Position numbers and translations under genes: made by a program
Notes under the pieces: generated by a model
Told to the model about the DNA's origin: nothing
Seen by the model: only the letters and a program-made list of their open reading frames with translations
Database searches by the model: none
Part shown: positions 54,396-63,914 of the stretch, piece by piece
Layout: every line of letters begins with the position of its first letter
Position numbering within the stretch: position 1 is the first letter of the stretch
Assembly: GCF_001999965.1 (NCBI RefSeq)
Contig: NZ_CP019646.1
Span: 868,001 to 932,000 of the forward strand
Source: Limihaloglobus sulfuriphilus
Lineage (GTDB): Bacteria > Planctomycetota > Phycisphaerae > Sedimentisphaerales > Sedimentisphaeraceae
Direction: 5' to 3'
DNA: 64,000 nucleotides

Positions 54396-56648
54396 GTGAT
54401 AAAAATTTATTCTATAATGATTTTGTGTGCGGCATTGCAGGCCGCGGGCGTTGATTTTTACATCGCTCCCGACGGAAGTGATGCCAATCCCGGTACACTT
54501 GAAAAACCGTTCGCCACTATTGAAAGGGCGAAAACTGCCGTGCGAAACGCAAAGGCAGATTCTGTTGCGGATATAACAGTGCACCTGCGGGGCGGCATGT
54601 ATCAGCTCAGAGAAACTGTTGTTTTCGAGCCGCAGGACGGCGGCAGCGAATCACGGCGTGTGACATACCGCAATTACAAGGGCGAGGAGCCGGTTATATC
54701 AGCCGGCGTGAGAGTAGATGGCTGGAAAAAGCTGAAAATCAAGCCAGAGGGGCTGTCGGCAGAGGCGCTGGACAAAGTTTATGTCGCTGATATACCGGAA
54801 GGTATCGGCAGATTCTACGCCCTGTATGACGGTCTTTACCGGCTAAGGAGGGCATCGGGCGAGGATTTTGCTCCTGTTCAGGGGCCCAAAGACCCGGGCG
54901 TATGGGAGACGCGAAACCAGCTGCATTATCCCGAAGGTACGGTTTTCAAGAATTGGAACAATGTCAGTGATGTAGAAATAATTATACGCCCCTGGTGCCT
55001 GTGGACAATGAACATACTGCCGCTGGAGCGGGTTGATGAGCAGAAAAGGATCGCATACACATCTTTAACCGGCACATATCCGCTTACGAAAGAACGCTTC
55101 GGCCGTTTCGGCAGCAAGTCTGTCTGGATAGAGAACGCGATTGAACTTCTGGACAGCACGGGCGAGTGGGTTGTAAACACCAAAACCCGCAAGATTTATC
55201 TCTGGCCCAAGTCTAATATCAGCAACAGCAGTATCTATATTCCAACGCTGAGAGAATTGTTTTACGTCGGCGGCTACGAAGAACGGCAGATACCGGTGCG
55301 GAATCTCTATTTCGAAGGCCTTACGTTTGCTCACGGCGACAGGGATGTCTGGACTGACGAGCGTATCGGTCTTCAGCATGACTGGGAAATGTACGATACG
55401 GCCAACGCCATGCTTCGCCTGAGATGGGCGCGGGACTGTGAGATAACCGGCTGCGCGTTTGTCGGCTCTGCCAATACAGCGATCCGGCTTGATATGTACG
55501 CTCAAAACAACGCTATACGCGGCAACATGCTCTCGCACCTCGGCGGAAGCGGGATTGTCCTGTGCGGCTACGGCCCGGGCAGCAGAGATCTCAACAACAA
55601 TAATAAGATAATCAACAACCATATCCGCCATATCGGTGAGATTTACTGGCATAATCAAGGGATTTTGTTGTTCCAAAGCGGCAGCAACAGGATCGCACAT
55701 AATCTGATCCACAATGTCCCGTATAACGCTATCAGCGTCGGCGGCGTCAGCCCGATGCTGTTTGAGTACAGAAAACAGAATTCCATACAGGAGCTTGGTC
55801 TTCAGAAAACGATCAATATGGACGATTGCGGCCATATCATTGAAAGTGAAAAGCAGACCCGCTGGAGTGATGTTCTGGGTTACCTGCACGGCAGGGATAA
55901 TGTGATTGAGAACAACAGAATACATAATGCGGTTGAAATACTCGGCGACGGCAACGGAATCTATATAAGAATGGTTCCCGGGGGAAACACAGTCCGGAGA
56001 AACTATCTCTACGATTCAGCCGGCTACGGGGTGGCTATACGCCCGGACGGAGACCAGTTTGACTGTGAAATTTACGAAAATATAATTTCTAACTGGGCCT
56101 GCGGTGGAATTGCCATTCAGAGCAGAAATAGCGTATTCAACAATATCATCTTAAATGCCAGTATAACGGTTTCCTCGATTCCCGAGGTGGTACAGGAGCC
56201 AAACGGCTATCTCGTTTTTACCGCTGTCGGCAATAATTATGTCTATGGAGCCCCGCCGCTGGAGGAGGCACGGCTGCACAGAAACATCCTGTATCACACG
56301 CTTGATACTGAGCCGGTTTTTTATGTCACGCCTAATCCGCAATGGCCCAAGGATTATTACGATATGGTTTTCAAAGCTCTATGTGCACCTGATATTGATT
56401 ATAACGTGATATACTGGAACGGCGACAAAGACGGTTTTTTGCAGGGATACATGAAAGACATACGCGATTCACGCGGCGATGACCATAATTCCATAATCGC
56501 AGACCCGCAGTTTGTCGAGCCTGCTATGGGCGATTTTCGATTGAAATTCAGCTCGCCCGCCCACCAGCTCGGCATAAAGGAAATAGATACAAGGCAGATT
56601 GGCCTTACTAACGAATATTCAGCAACATTAAGGAAATACGCAAAATGA
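54396..56648 (+). CDS. Secreted right-handed beta-helix glycosidase, GH141-like, copy 2
   Basis: 750 residues. It starts at a GTG (54396) with GAGGT five bases upstream; the ATG two bases earlier runs straight into TGA in its own frame. A signal peptide covers about 1-17, then YIAPDGSDANPGTLEKPFA opens the fold. The closest relative is the third copy (both have VFEPQDGGS and SRRVTYRNY segments). The coil region and the DPQFVEPAMGDFRL ending are as in its siblings. Its stop overlaps the next start (ATGA). Confidence 0.72.
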   Translation: MIKIYSIMILCAALQAAGVDFYIAPDGSDANPGTLEKPFATIERAKTAVRNAKADSVADITVHLRGGMYQLRETVVFEPQDGGSESRRVTYRNYKGEEPVISAGVRVDGWKKLKIKPEGLSAEALDKVYVADIPEGIGRFYALYDGLYRLRRASGEDFAPVQGPKDPGVWETRNQLHYPEGTVFKNWNNVSDVEIIIRPWCLWTMNILPLERVDEQKRIAYTSLTGTYPLTKERFGRFGSKSVWIENAIELLDSTGEWVVNTKTRKIYLWPKSNISNSSIYIPTLRELFYVGGYEERQIPVRNLYFEGLTFAHGDRDVWTDERIGLQHDWEMYDTANAMLRLRWARDCEITGCAFVGSANTAIRLDMYAQNNAIRGNMLSHLGGSGIVLCGYGPGSRDLNNNNKIINNHIRHIGEIYWHNQGILLFQSGSNRIAHNLIHNVPYNAISVGGVSPMLFEYRKQNSIQELGLQKTINMDDCGHIIESEKQTRWSDVLGYLHGRDNVIENNRIHNAVEILGDGNGIYIRMVPGGNTVRRNYLYDSAGYGVAIRPDGDQFDCEIYENIISNWACGGIAIQSRNSVFNNIILNASITVSSIPEVVQEPNGYLVFTAVGNNYVYGAPPLEEARLHRNILYHTLDTEPVFYVTPNPQWPKDYYDMVFKALCAPDIDYNVIYWNGDKDGFLQGYMKDIRDSRGDDHNSIIADPQFVEPAMGDFRLKFSSPAHQLGIKEIDTRQIGLTNEYSATLRKYAK

Positions 56649-59008
56649 CAAGATTTATCACCAGCATTACAGTAATACTATCATTGGCACAAATACTTTC
56701 TGCCCAAACCGATTTTTATGTCTCGCCGCAGGGAAGTGACCGCAACGAGGGCACAATAGATTCTCCCTTTGCCACGATTGAAAGGGCAAGAGAGGCAGTC
56801 CGTGAAGCACTTGCGCAAACAGACGAGGATATATCTGTATATCTTCGCGGCGGCATGTATCAGCTTAAAGAAACTATTGTTTTCGAACCCCAGGACGGCG
56901 GCAGCGGATCACGGCGTGTGACATACCGCAATTACATGGGAGAGGAGCCGGTTATATCAGCTGGTGTGAGGATAGATGGCTGGGAAAAACCGCATGTTAA
57001 ACCCGATGGACTGCCCGAAGAGTCCATTGACAAGGTTTATGTCGCCGACATACCCGAAGGTATCGACAGGTTCTACTGTTTGTATGATGGTTTTTATCAG
57101 CTTCCGCGTGCACGGGGAGAGGGCTTTACGCCGGTTCAGGATGCCAACGACCCGAACAGGTCAACCACACAGCTGCATTATCCAGAAGATGCTCTGATTA
57201 AAAACTGGGAGAATATAACCGATGTTGAGATATCCATACGTCCCTGGTGTTTGTGGGCTATGAATATCCTGCCGTTTGCAAAGGTGGATGAGAAGAACAG
57301 GGTGGCATACACTGCTGTTGAGGGCTCTTACCCGCTTACCCGGGAAAGGTACGAACGTTTCGGCGACAAATCCGTCTGGGTGGAGAATGTTCTTGAGGCT
57401 CTCGATTCTCCTGGCGAATGGGTCGTCAATACCAAAACACGTAAGATATACCTCTGGCCGACGAACGATATCTCAAAAACCGATATATACGTTCCTGTTT
57501 TGACAGAGCTTATTGCTGTCAAAGGCGACGAGAAGGCTCAAACTCCGGTAATGAATATGTCATTTAAAGGCCTTAACTTTGTACATACTGACCGTGATAC
57601 CTGGAGCAATGACGATAAGGGGCTTCAGCATGACTGGGAGATGTACGACGATCCAAACGCAATGCTGCGGCTGCGGTGGGCACAGGGCTGCGAAGTTGAC
57701 GGCTGCGGTTTTATAGGCGGCGGCTCAAGCGGTGTCAGGCTTGATCTCTATTGTCAGGATATCACAGTTAAAAACTGCGAAATATCTCGGCTGGGCGGTA
57801 CCGGCATACTCCTGTGCGGTTACGGGCCGGGCAAAAAAGATTTCAATAAAAACAATTTGATTTTAAACAATCATATTCACAACATCGGCCGGCTGTACTG
57901 GCAAAGTGCGGCGATAATGGTATGGCAGAGCGGCAGTAACCGAATCGCGAATAACTACATCCACAATGTCCCTTACAACGCGGTGGTTTTCAGCGGCGCC
58001 AGCCTCATGACTTTCAGAAAAGGCATGGAAGGCCGTTTCGGAAAGAGAGAGCTTGAGCGAACTATCCAGGTTGAAGATTGTGCCGAGCTGTTTGCTTCCG
58101 ACAAAAAGCTGACCTGGCCGCGTGTTATGCCGTATCTGCACACCCGCGACAATGTCTTTGAGTTCAACGAGGTGCATCACTGCATTGAGACGCTTGGTGA
58201 CGGTAACGCCGTTTATATACGCATGTGCCCGGGGGGCAACATTGTCCGGCAGAATTATTTTCATGATATTTACGGCTCACCAAACACTGTTACCAGCGTG
58301 CTGCGTGCCGACGATGCCCAGGCGGGCTGTGAATTTGTGGAAAATATTATTTACAGATGTGTCGGTGGCGGGATTAACTCAAAGGCGGGCAACCTTATAA
58401 AGAATAATATCATAATCGACATCTTCACCGAGGATTGCCCTTTAAATGTCTATAAAGTCAAGCCAAAAGGTTATATTACATCGCAGCCCTCATCAACAGG
58501 TTACGCTGACACGGATTATATCTGGCATGATAAGACAGTAGCAACCCATAACGTTCTTTACAGTAATTCACCCGGTGAACCGGTTTTTTATAATTCAATC
58601 AATAAAAACTGGCCGGCTGAATACAAAGAAAAGATGAGTGCCGTTTACAATGCCCCTTATGTTGACAAGAATGTTATCTTCTGGGCGAATGACACAAACG
58701 GCCAATACGTTAAAAAAGTTATGCTGGAAATGAGAAAAGAACGCAGGGATGAAATAAATTCTATTCCGGCAGACCCCGGCTTTGTCGCCCGGGATAAAGG
58801 AGACTTTCGTTTCCGCCCGGGCTCACCATGTTTGAAGCTGGGTATCAAAGGTCTGAAAACAGAAGATATGGGGTTGAGCAGGCCGCTTGATGAACGATTC
58901 GAGAGATACGAACAACGGGCTAAGAATATACCCTTTTACCCGATAGTGGAAGAAGTTAAGACAACGGAAAAAACAGAAACCATACAAAAAGGATTTGGGC
59001 ATGACTGA
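56645..59008 (+). CDS. Secreted right-handed beta-helix glycosidase, GH141-like, copy 3
   Basis: 787 residues, the third tandem copy, translationally coupled to the second by a 4-base overlap. A signal peptide (about 1-20, ending SAQ) is followed by YVSPQGSDRNEGTIDSPFA. It differs from the others by an extended charged tail of about 35 residues (from DERFERYEQ to KGFGHD). The end of the frame overlaps the next gene, which starts 8 bases before its stop. Three diverged copies suggest different linkages or substituted forms of one glycan. Confidence 0.72.
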   Translation: MTRFITSITVILSLAQILSAQTDFYVSPQGSDRNEGTIDSPFATIERAREAVREALAQTDEDISVYLRGGMYQLKETIVFEPQDGGSGSRRVTYRNYMGEEPVISAGVRIDGWEKPHVKPDGLPEESIDKVYVADIPEGIDRFYCLYDGFYQLPRARGEGFTPVQDANDPNRSTTQLHYPEDALIKNWENITDVEISIRPWCLWAMNILPFAKVDEKNRVAYTAVEGSYPLTRERYERFGDKSVWVENVLEALDSPGEWVVNTKTRKIYLWPTNDISKTDIYVPVLTELIAVKGDEKAQTPVMNMSFKGLNFVHTDRDTWSNDDKGLQHDWEMYDDPNAMLRLRWAQGCEVDGCGFIGGGSSGVRLDLYCQDITVKNCEISRLGGTGILLCGYGPGKKDFNKNNLILNNHIHNIGRLYWQSAAIMVWQSGSNRIANNYIHNVPYNAVVFSGASLMTFRKGMEGRFGKRELERTIQVEDCAELFASDKKLTWPRVMPYLHTRDNVFEFNEVHHCIETLGDGNAVYIRMCPGGNIVRQNYFHDIYGSPNTVTSVLRADDAQAGCEFVENIIYRCVGGGINSKAGNLIKNNIIIDIFTEDCPLNVYKVKPKGYITSQPSSTGYADTDYIWHDKTVATHNVLYSNSPGEPVFYNSINKNWPAEYKEKMSAVYNAPYVDKNVIFWANDTNGQYVKKVMLEMRKERRDEINSIPADPGFVARDKGDFRFRPGSPCLKLGIKGLKTEDMGLSRPLDERFERYEQRAKNIPFYPIVEEVKTTEKTETIQKGFGHD

Positions 59009-59366
59009 TAAAACTAAAATCTTATTGGCAGTGATAGCTCTGGCGGCTGCCGGCGCGGTTATATATTTTACTTTAGACAAGGAAGAACCGGTAGAGCTGG
59101 ATTTTGTTTATAAATGCACTGAATGCGGCAGGGTACTTGATCTGACCCGCAATCAGGTGGCCTCGGAAATGGCAGAGCTTAGGGATAGGTATCCTGAAAT
59201 AACGCCAATGGGGCTCAAGATTGAATGCCCGGATTGCAAGACACGCACTTGCAGCTATGCCCTTAGATGCGGGCAGTGCGGGGAAGTTTTCGTTTATGAC
59301 AGCAGAGCTGAACACCCGGAAATGTGCCCTAAATGCAAATGTAACCCGCGTGAGCAGAGTGAGTAA
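59001..59366 (+). CDS. Small membrane-anchored double zinc-ribbon protein
   Basis: 121 residues from the ATG at 59001, with AAGGA upstream. One transmembrane segment (about 7-24) is followed by two zinc-ribbon-like units: C39-x2-C42 with C76-x2-C79, and C90-x2-C93 with C109-x2-C112; three other cysteines (84, 114 and a residue in the linker) are not obviously ligands. The frame overlaps the end of the third beta-helix gene by 8 bases, so the two are translationally coupled. Function is unknown; no homologue is recognised with confidence. If the ribbon part lies outside the membrane it could assist folding or metal loading of exported enzymes, but this is a guess. Confidence 0.7.
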   Translation: MTDKTKILLAVIALAAAGAVIYFTLDKEEPVELDFVYKCTECGRVLDLTRNQVASEMAELRDRYPEITPMGLKIECPDCKTRTCSYALRCGQCGEVFVYDSRAEHPEMCPKCKCNPREQSE

Positions 59367-59393
59367 TCCATAAACATATAAAGGTTTATAAAT

Positions 59394-62300
59394 ATGTATA
59401 AAAGTCTATTACTGTTTTTTGCGGCCGCATTGGCCTTGAATTCTTATGCACAACCAATTCCCGGCTGGATGTGGTGGGACGGCGGCGGCTCTGATGATCT
59501 TTGGACAACCGGCGATAACTGGAGGCGTGATGACGGGCAGTATCCGGACAACACCGTTCCAAATACTGACTGCAATGTATCGCTGGGTTATTTTTCCGCT
59601 TATTCGCCGGCTCACGCTGAGATTACCGAAGGCATGGGCATAACGGTTTATGGTTTTAGTATCGGCAACCGCGGCGAGGGAACTCTTGATATGTTCGGCG
59701 GAACTCTCAACGCCTATTACATGAATAATACGCAAAGCCTTTCTACAGCCAAAGCAACACTTAATATGTACGGCGGAGCAATCAATATTGAAACCTCAAT
59801 CGGTGTGGCAAGAGATGGTGTTGGGGTTATTAACCTTGAAGGCGGCACCATTACCTGTAAACTGGTTATGATGGCTCTCAATTCAACCGGTATCGGCACG
59901 ATTAACCTCCGCGGCGGTGAATTGGTCGTTAATTATGACCGCTCCAATCCCCAGCAGAACAACCTGAATATTCGGGCGGGCAGTAAAATTGATATCACCG
60001 GCGGGCTGCTGAAATACGAAATCGGCGGCCTTTATACTGCTGATGATTTTTATGATATGGCATCGGCCGGGAAAATCACGGCCTACGGCAATTCGCCCGG
60101 CGCCAGCCTTAGGATAACCGAGCAGGGCGGCTATCTCGTGTTGTCGGCCGAGCCGTGCGTTGATCTGCCTGAGACGGTATTTGTCGCTCCCGGCGGCAGT
60201 GACGAAAACTGCGGCACAATCTTCTCTCCTCTGGCTACATTTACAGCGGCGCGTGATATGGTAAGGCAGATGAGGAGTGAAGAGCCGAACCGTGATATAA
60301 CGGTATTCTTTAGAGGCGGGACGTACTTTTTTGATGAGACGGTTGTACTTGATTATACGGATAGCGCACCTGATGGCTGTAAGACCGTTTTCGCGGCCTA
60401 CAGCAGCGAGGAGCCGGTTTTCAGCTCTGGATACAATGTTACCGGCTGGCAGAAGCTTACAGTGGAGAATGAGCCCGATTATCTGCCCCAGGCCGCTTCG
60501 GGAAATATATGGGCGGCCGCGATTCCGGCAGAGGTCGGCGGACTTTTCAAGTCCATGTACGACGGCCGCAGCGAGCTCCCGCGTGCACGCAGCGGAGGTT
60601 TCAAGCCTGTTATCGGGCCAAATGATCCCGGTATTCATGATTTTGGCTACAGTGAACTGCATTACCCCGAGGGAACACTCTTCAGGGACTGGGCGAATAT
60701 GTCCGATATTGAGATACTCATCCGGCCGCGGGTGCTGTGGATGATGAATATCCTGCCGCTCGAGTCGGTGGATACGGTTAACCGCATTGCTCATGTTGCG
60801 GTAGATGCGGTGTACCCGATGACCGATGAGCGGTACTATCGTTTTCCCGATGAGGGGTCGGTCTGGATAGAAAATGCTGTTGACTGTCTCGATTCGCCCG
60901 GAGAGTGGGTGGTTGATACCCTGGCAGGCATGATTTACTACTGGCCGCAGTCCGGGACGCCTTCAAACGAGATTTATATCCCTCTGCTCAAGGAATTTAT
61001 AAGAGTTGAAGGAACAGAGGATTTTATCAGCCCAAAACCTGTGCAGGGAATCGTCTTTGACGGGCTTACCTTTACCTGCGGAGAGCGGGATAGCTGGGTT
61101 GACGGTGAAGCGGTAATCCAGCACGGCTGGGAATCATACAATAAGGATAACGCCATGCTGCGTTTCTGGTGGTCTCAAAACTGCAAGGTGACTAACTGCC
61201 GGTTTGAAAATTCCAGCGGCACGGGTGTCAGGTTTGATTTTTACAGCATCTGCAACAAGGTTTATAATAATACATTCACCCATTTGGGTCAGAGCGGCAT
61301 TGTGATATCCGGCTACGGCCCGGGAATAAGAAACTACAGCAGGGATAACCGGATAATTAAAAATAAAATTTTCGACTGCGGCCGCCAGTACTGGCATTCG
61401 CACGGCATCATTCTTTTCCAGACCGGCTACAATGTCGTTTCGCACAACAGAATTTATGATATGCCTTATACAGGAATTACCCTGACGGCGATAGGCGAGC
61501 AGTTCTTTACCGAATGGGGACTTCGGCGGAACGAGATGTCCGCGACAATCCGCTGGGATGAGGTGCATATAGACCCTTACGACTATACAGGAATAGGCGG
61601 GGATGCGCCTTCGTTTAGTGAAATTGAGCGGTATCTATTTACCCGAAATAATGTTGTTGAGTATAATGAGATTACTGACGTAATGCGTGTGCTGGGTGAC
61701 GGGAACGCGATATACCTGCGTTACTGCCCGCGAGGCAACCAGATACGCCGGAATTTCATACATAATATTGTCGGCGAGCATATACACGGCGGCATACGCT
61801 GCGACGACACCCAGGCCGAGGTTACTGTTATTGAAAACATAATCTATAAATGCGTACGCAAAGGTATTGTGTTCAAGGCCCGCAACTATGTTAACAACAA
61901 CATTATAGCATGTCTTTACCAGGAGGATGATCCCGCTAATATTTTCAATGTCCCGCTTGATGGCTATATCGAAATAATGGACGGCGCACAGGGTTCTCAA
62001 ATCAACAATAATATCTTCTATCACAATGGAGCTGATGGCCCAGATTATTTAGAAGAATATGCCGGCGCCGAAATACTTGAATATTGCCAGTCTCAAAATA
62101 ATATTTTCTTTGATGAACAGAACCCGGCACGAGCACAAAGCTATCTGGCTTCTCTGCCCGGCCAATCCGGGAGCTTAGCGGCAGATCCACTGTTCGCGGA
62201 TATCGCAAACGCCGATCTGAATCTCTCTGCCGGCTCACCGGCATACGGGCTTGGCTTCAAAGAAATTAAGTTTGACGCAATGGGGCTTTACTGGCCGTGG

Positions 62301-62483
62301 GATTTGAATTACAACGGAACTGTCGGCATAGATGATGTTATCTATCTCTCACAAAGATGGCTTCAGGATGATTGTTTTATTGACATGAAAGAGGAGCTTG
62401 CAAAGAGCGATTGTTTTGTTGATTACAGTGTCTTTGCGGAGTGGATTGCCAATTATAATGAAACCTCAAACATATGGGAGTGA
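59394..62483 (+). CDS. Very large secreted beta-helix protein: shared beta-repeat module, GH141-like domain, dockerin-like end
   Basis: 1029 residues, with a signal peptide (about 1-19). Residues about 22-255 repeat the PGWMWWDGGGSDDLW module of the genes at 42161 and 43151, with stretches almost identical at DNA level. From about 261 (VFVAPGGSDENCGT) the protein continues as a complete GH141-like beta-helix of the kind encoded by the three genes upstream, and at about 970 a dockerin-like segment begins (DLNYNGTVGIDDVIYLSQRW). So an enzyme-like domain is joined to both a putative binding module and an anchoring module. AAAGG lies before the start. The stop is next to the sulfatase start. Confidence 0.78.
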   Translation: MYKSLLLFFAAALALNSYAQPIPGWMWWDGGGSDDLWTTGDNWRRDDGQYPDNTVPNTDCNVSLGYFSAYSPAHAEITEGMGITVYGFSIGNRGEGTLDMFGGTLNAYYMNNTQSLSTAKATLNMYGGAINIETSIGVARDGVGVINLEGGTITCKLVMMALNSTGIGTINLRGGELVVNYDRSNPQQNNLNIRAGSKIDITGGLLKYEIGGLYTADDFYDMASAGKITAYGNSPGASLRITEQGGYLVLSAEPCVDLPETVFVAPGGSDENCGTIFSPLATFTAARDMVRQMRSEEPNRDITVFFRGGTYFFDETVVLDYTDSAPDGCKTVFAAYSSEEPVFSSGYNVTGWQKLTVENEPDYLPQAASGNIWAAAIPAEVGGLFKSMYDGRSELPRARSGGFKPVIGPNDPGIHDFGYSELHYPEGTLFRDWANMSDIEILIRPRVLWMMNILPLESVDTVNRIAHVAVDAVYPMTDERYYRFPDEGSVWIENAVDCLDSPGEWVVDTLAGMIYYWPQSGTPSNEIYIPLLKEFIRVEGTEDFISPKPVQGIVFDGLTFTCGERDSWVDGEAVIQHGWESYNKDNAMLRFWWSQNCKVTNCRFENSSGTGVRFDFYSICNKVYNNTFTHLGQSGIVISGYGPGIRNYSRDNRIIKNKIFDCGRQYWHSHGIILFQTGYNVVSHNRIYDMPYTGITLTAIGEQFFTEWGLRRNEMSATIRWDEVHIDPYDYTGIGGDAPSFSEIERYLFTRNNVVEYNEITDVMRVLGDGNAIYLRYCPRGNQIRRNFIHNIVGEHIHGGIRCDDTQAEVTVIENIIYKCVRKGIVFKARNYVNNNIIACLYQEDDPANIFNVPLDGYIEIMDGAQGSQINNNIFYHNGADGPDYLEEYAGAEILEYCQSQNNIFFDEQNPARAQSYLASLPGQSGSLAADPLFADIANADLNLSAGSPAYGLGFKEIKFDAMGLYWPWDLNYNGTVGIDDVIYLSQRWLQDDCFIDMKEELAKSDCFVDYSVFAEWIANYNETSNIWE

Positions 62484-62485
62484 TA

Positions 62486-63895
62486 ATGAACAGAAGGGAT
62501 TTTTTGTCGTCGGCATGTAAGATAGCAGCCTTTGCAGGTGCTGCGGGTTTTGTAAATACCGCATACACACAGACAGAAACCAGACCGAATATAATATTCA
62601 TCTTAGCAGATGACCTTGGATGGGGCGACCTGGGCTGTTACGGCAACCCGAGAATCAAAACGCCCAATCTTGACAAATTGGCCGCGAAGGGAACCAGACT
62701 TACACAGTTCTATACCTGCGGCAGTGTATGCTCGCCTACCAGGGTCTCCGTGCTTACCGGCAATTTCCCCGCAAGGCATGCAATTCACGGCCATTTTGCC
62801 TCAACAGATCAAAATAAGCAAAGAGGTATGCCCGATAGCCTTGATCCCGCGGTGCAGACCCTGCCGCGTCTGCTCAAATCTGCCGGCTATATCACCGGCC
62901 ATATCGGTAAATGGCATATAGGAATAGAAGACGCTTCTGAATACGGCTTCAACGAGGCAAAAACCACTAATGGCGGCGGCAGCGATGCCTATGCCATGCC
63001 CGATGGGTATCAGGCGTTCCGAAATAATTCAACAGAGACGTTTACCGATGACGCTGTTGATTTCATAAACAGGCACAAAAGCTCGCCGTTTTTTCTGAAC
63101 CTGTGGTATCTCGACCCTCATGCCACGCTTGAGCCCTCAGATGAGCTGCTCAAAGAGTATGAGCACCTGAGAGTCTCGGAGAAATTCACAGGTGCCCAGC
63201 AGATATACTATTCGATTGTAACCAATCTTGACAGGCAGGTGGGCAGGCTGCTTTCGGTGCTTGAGGAACAGGGCCTCTCTGATAATACGATAGTGATTTT
63301 CTCCAGCGACAACGGCCCCGAAGACATCTATATCTCAAACGCCTCTCACAGTGCCGCGGGCAGTCAGGGGCCCTTCAGAGGCAGGAAACGCAGCCTGTAT
63401 GAGGGCGGAATCCGGGTACCTTTCATCATCAGATGGCCCGGCAAGATCGGCGCCGGGGAGGTTGACGATACTACTGTTATGACAACCGCAGACCTGCTGC
63501 CTTCGCTCTGCCGCACAGCCGGGGTCGGCAATTACAGGCCGGTTGACGGTGAAGACCTTTCGCATGTTTTCAAAGGCAAAGAAGTCAAACGGGAAAAACC
63601 GATTTTCTGGGAGTACCGTTTCCCGGATTATTCATATCATATAAACCGCAGCCCGCTTATGGCGATGCGCCGGGGCAATTGGAAACTGCTTGCCAATCCG
63701 GACGGTTCAAGAATCGAGCTGTACGATATAAAAACAGACCCTATGGAGCTTGACAATCTCGCAGAAGAAAAACCGGAATTAACAGAAACACTGTTTACGC
63801 GGCTCTTAAAATGGCACAAATCACTGCCCGAAGGTGAAATATCGCCAAATGCCGGCTCAAACGGATACAACTGGCCGGAAACGCTGAATAGATAA
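62486..63895 (+). CDS. Exported type I sulfatase (CSPTR), arylsulfatase-like
   Basis: 469 residues from the ATG at 62486 (GGGAG upstream); an earlier in-frame GTG is possible. The signal NRRDFLSSACKIAAFAGAA is Tat-like. The formylglycine residue is Cys82 in VCSPTRVSVLTG. FILADDLGWGDLGCYG, GKWHIG and SSDNGPE are the classical arylsulfatase A-type motifs. It is the fifth sulfatase of the window and sits between the large beta-helix protein and a GH29 fucosidase, which points to a sulfated fucose-containing target. Confidence 0.9.
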   Translation: MNRRDFLSSACKIAAFAGAAGFVNTAYTQTETRPNIIFILADDLGWGDLGCYGNPRIKTPNLDKLAAKGTRLTQFYTCGSVCSPTRVSVLTGNFPARHAIHGHFASTDQNKQRGMPDSLDPAVQTLPRLLKSAGYITGHIGKWHIGIEDASEYGFNEAKTTNGGGSDAYAMPDGYQAFRNNSTETFTDDAVDFINRHKSSPFFLNLWYLDPHATLEPSDELLKEYEHLRVSEKFTGAQQIYYSIVTNLDRQVGRLLSVLEEQGLSDNTIVIFSSDNGPEDIYISNASHSAAGSQGPFRGRKRSLYEGGIRVPFIIRWPGKIGAGEVDDTTVMTTADLLPSLCRTAGVGNYRPVDGEDLSHVFKGKEVKREKPIFWEYRFPDYSYHINRSPLMAMRRGNWKLLANPDGSRIELYDIKTDPMELDNLAEEKPELTETLFTRLLKWHKSLPEGEISPNAGSNGYNWPETLNR

Positions 63896-63914
63896 AAAAC
63901 AAAGAAAGTAAAAT

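Noticed and set aside
55065-55925. 286-residue minus-strand open frame
   Set aside because: It is antisense to the second beta-helix gene; another shadow frame.
59883-60794. 303-residue minus-strand open frame
   Set aside because: It is antisense to the large beta-helix gene; composition is odd and no motif is present.
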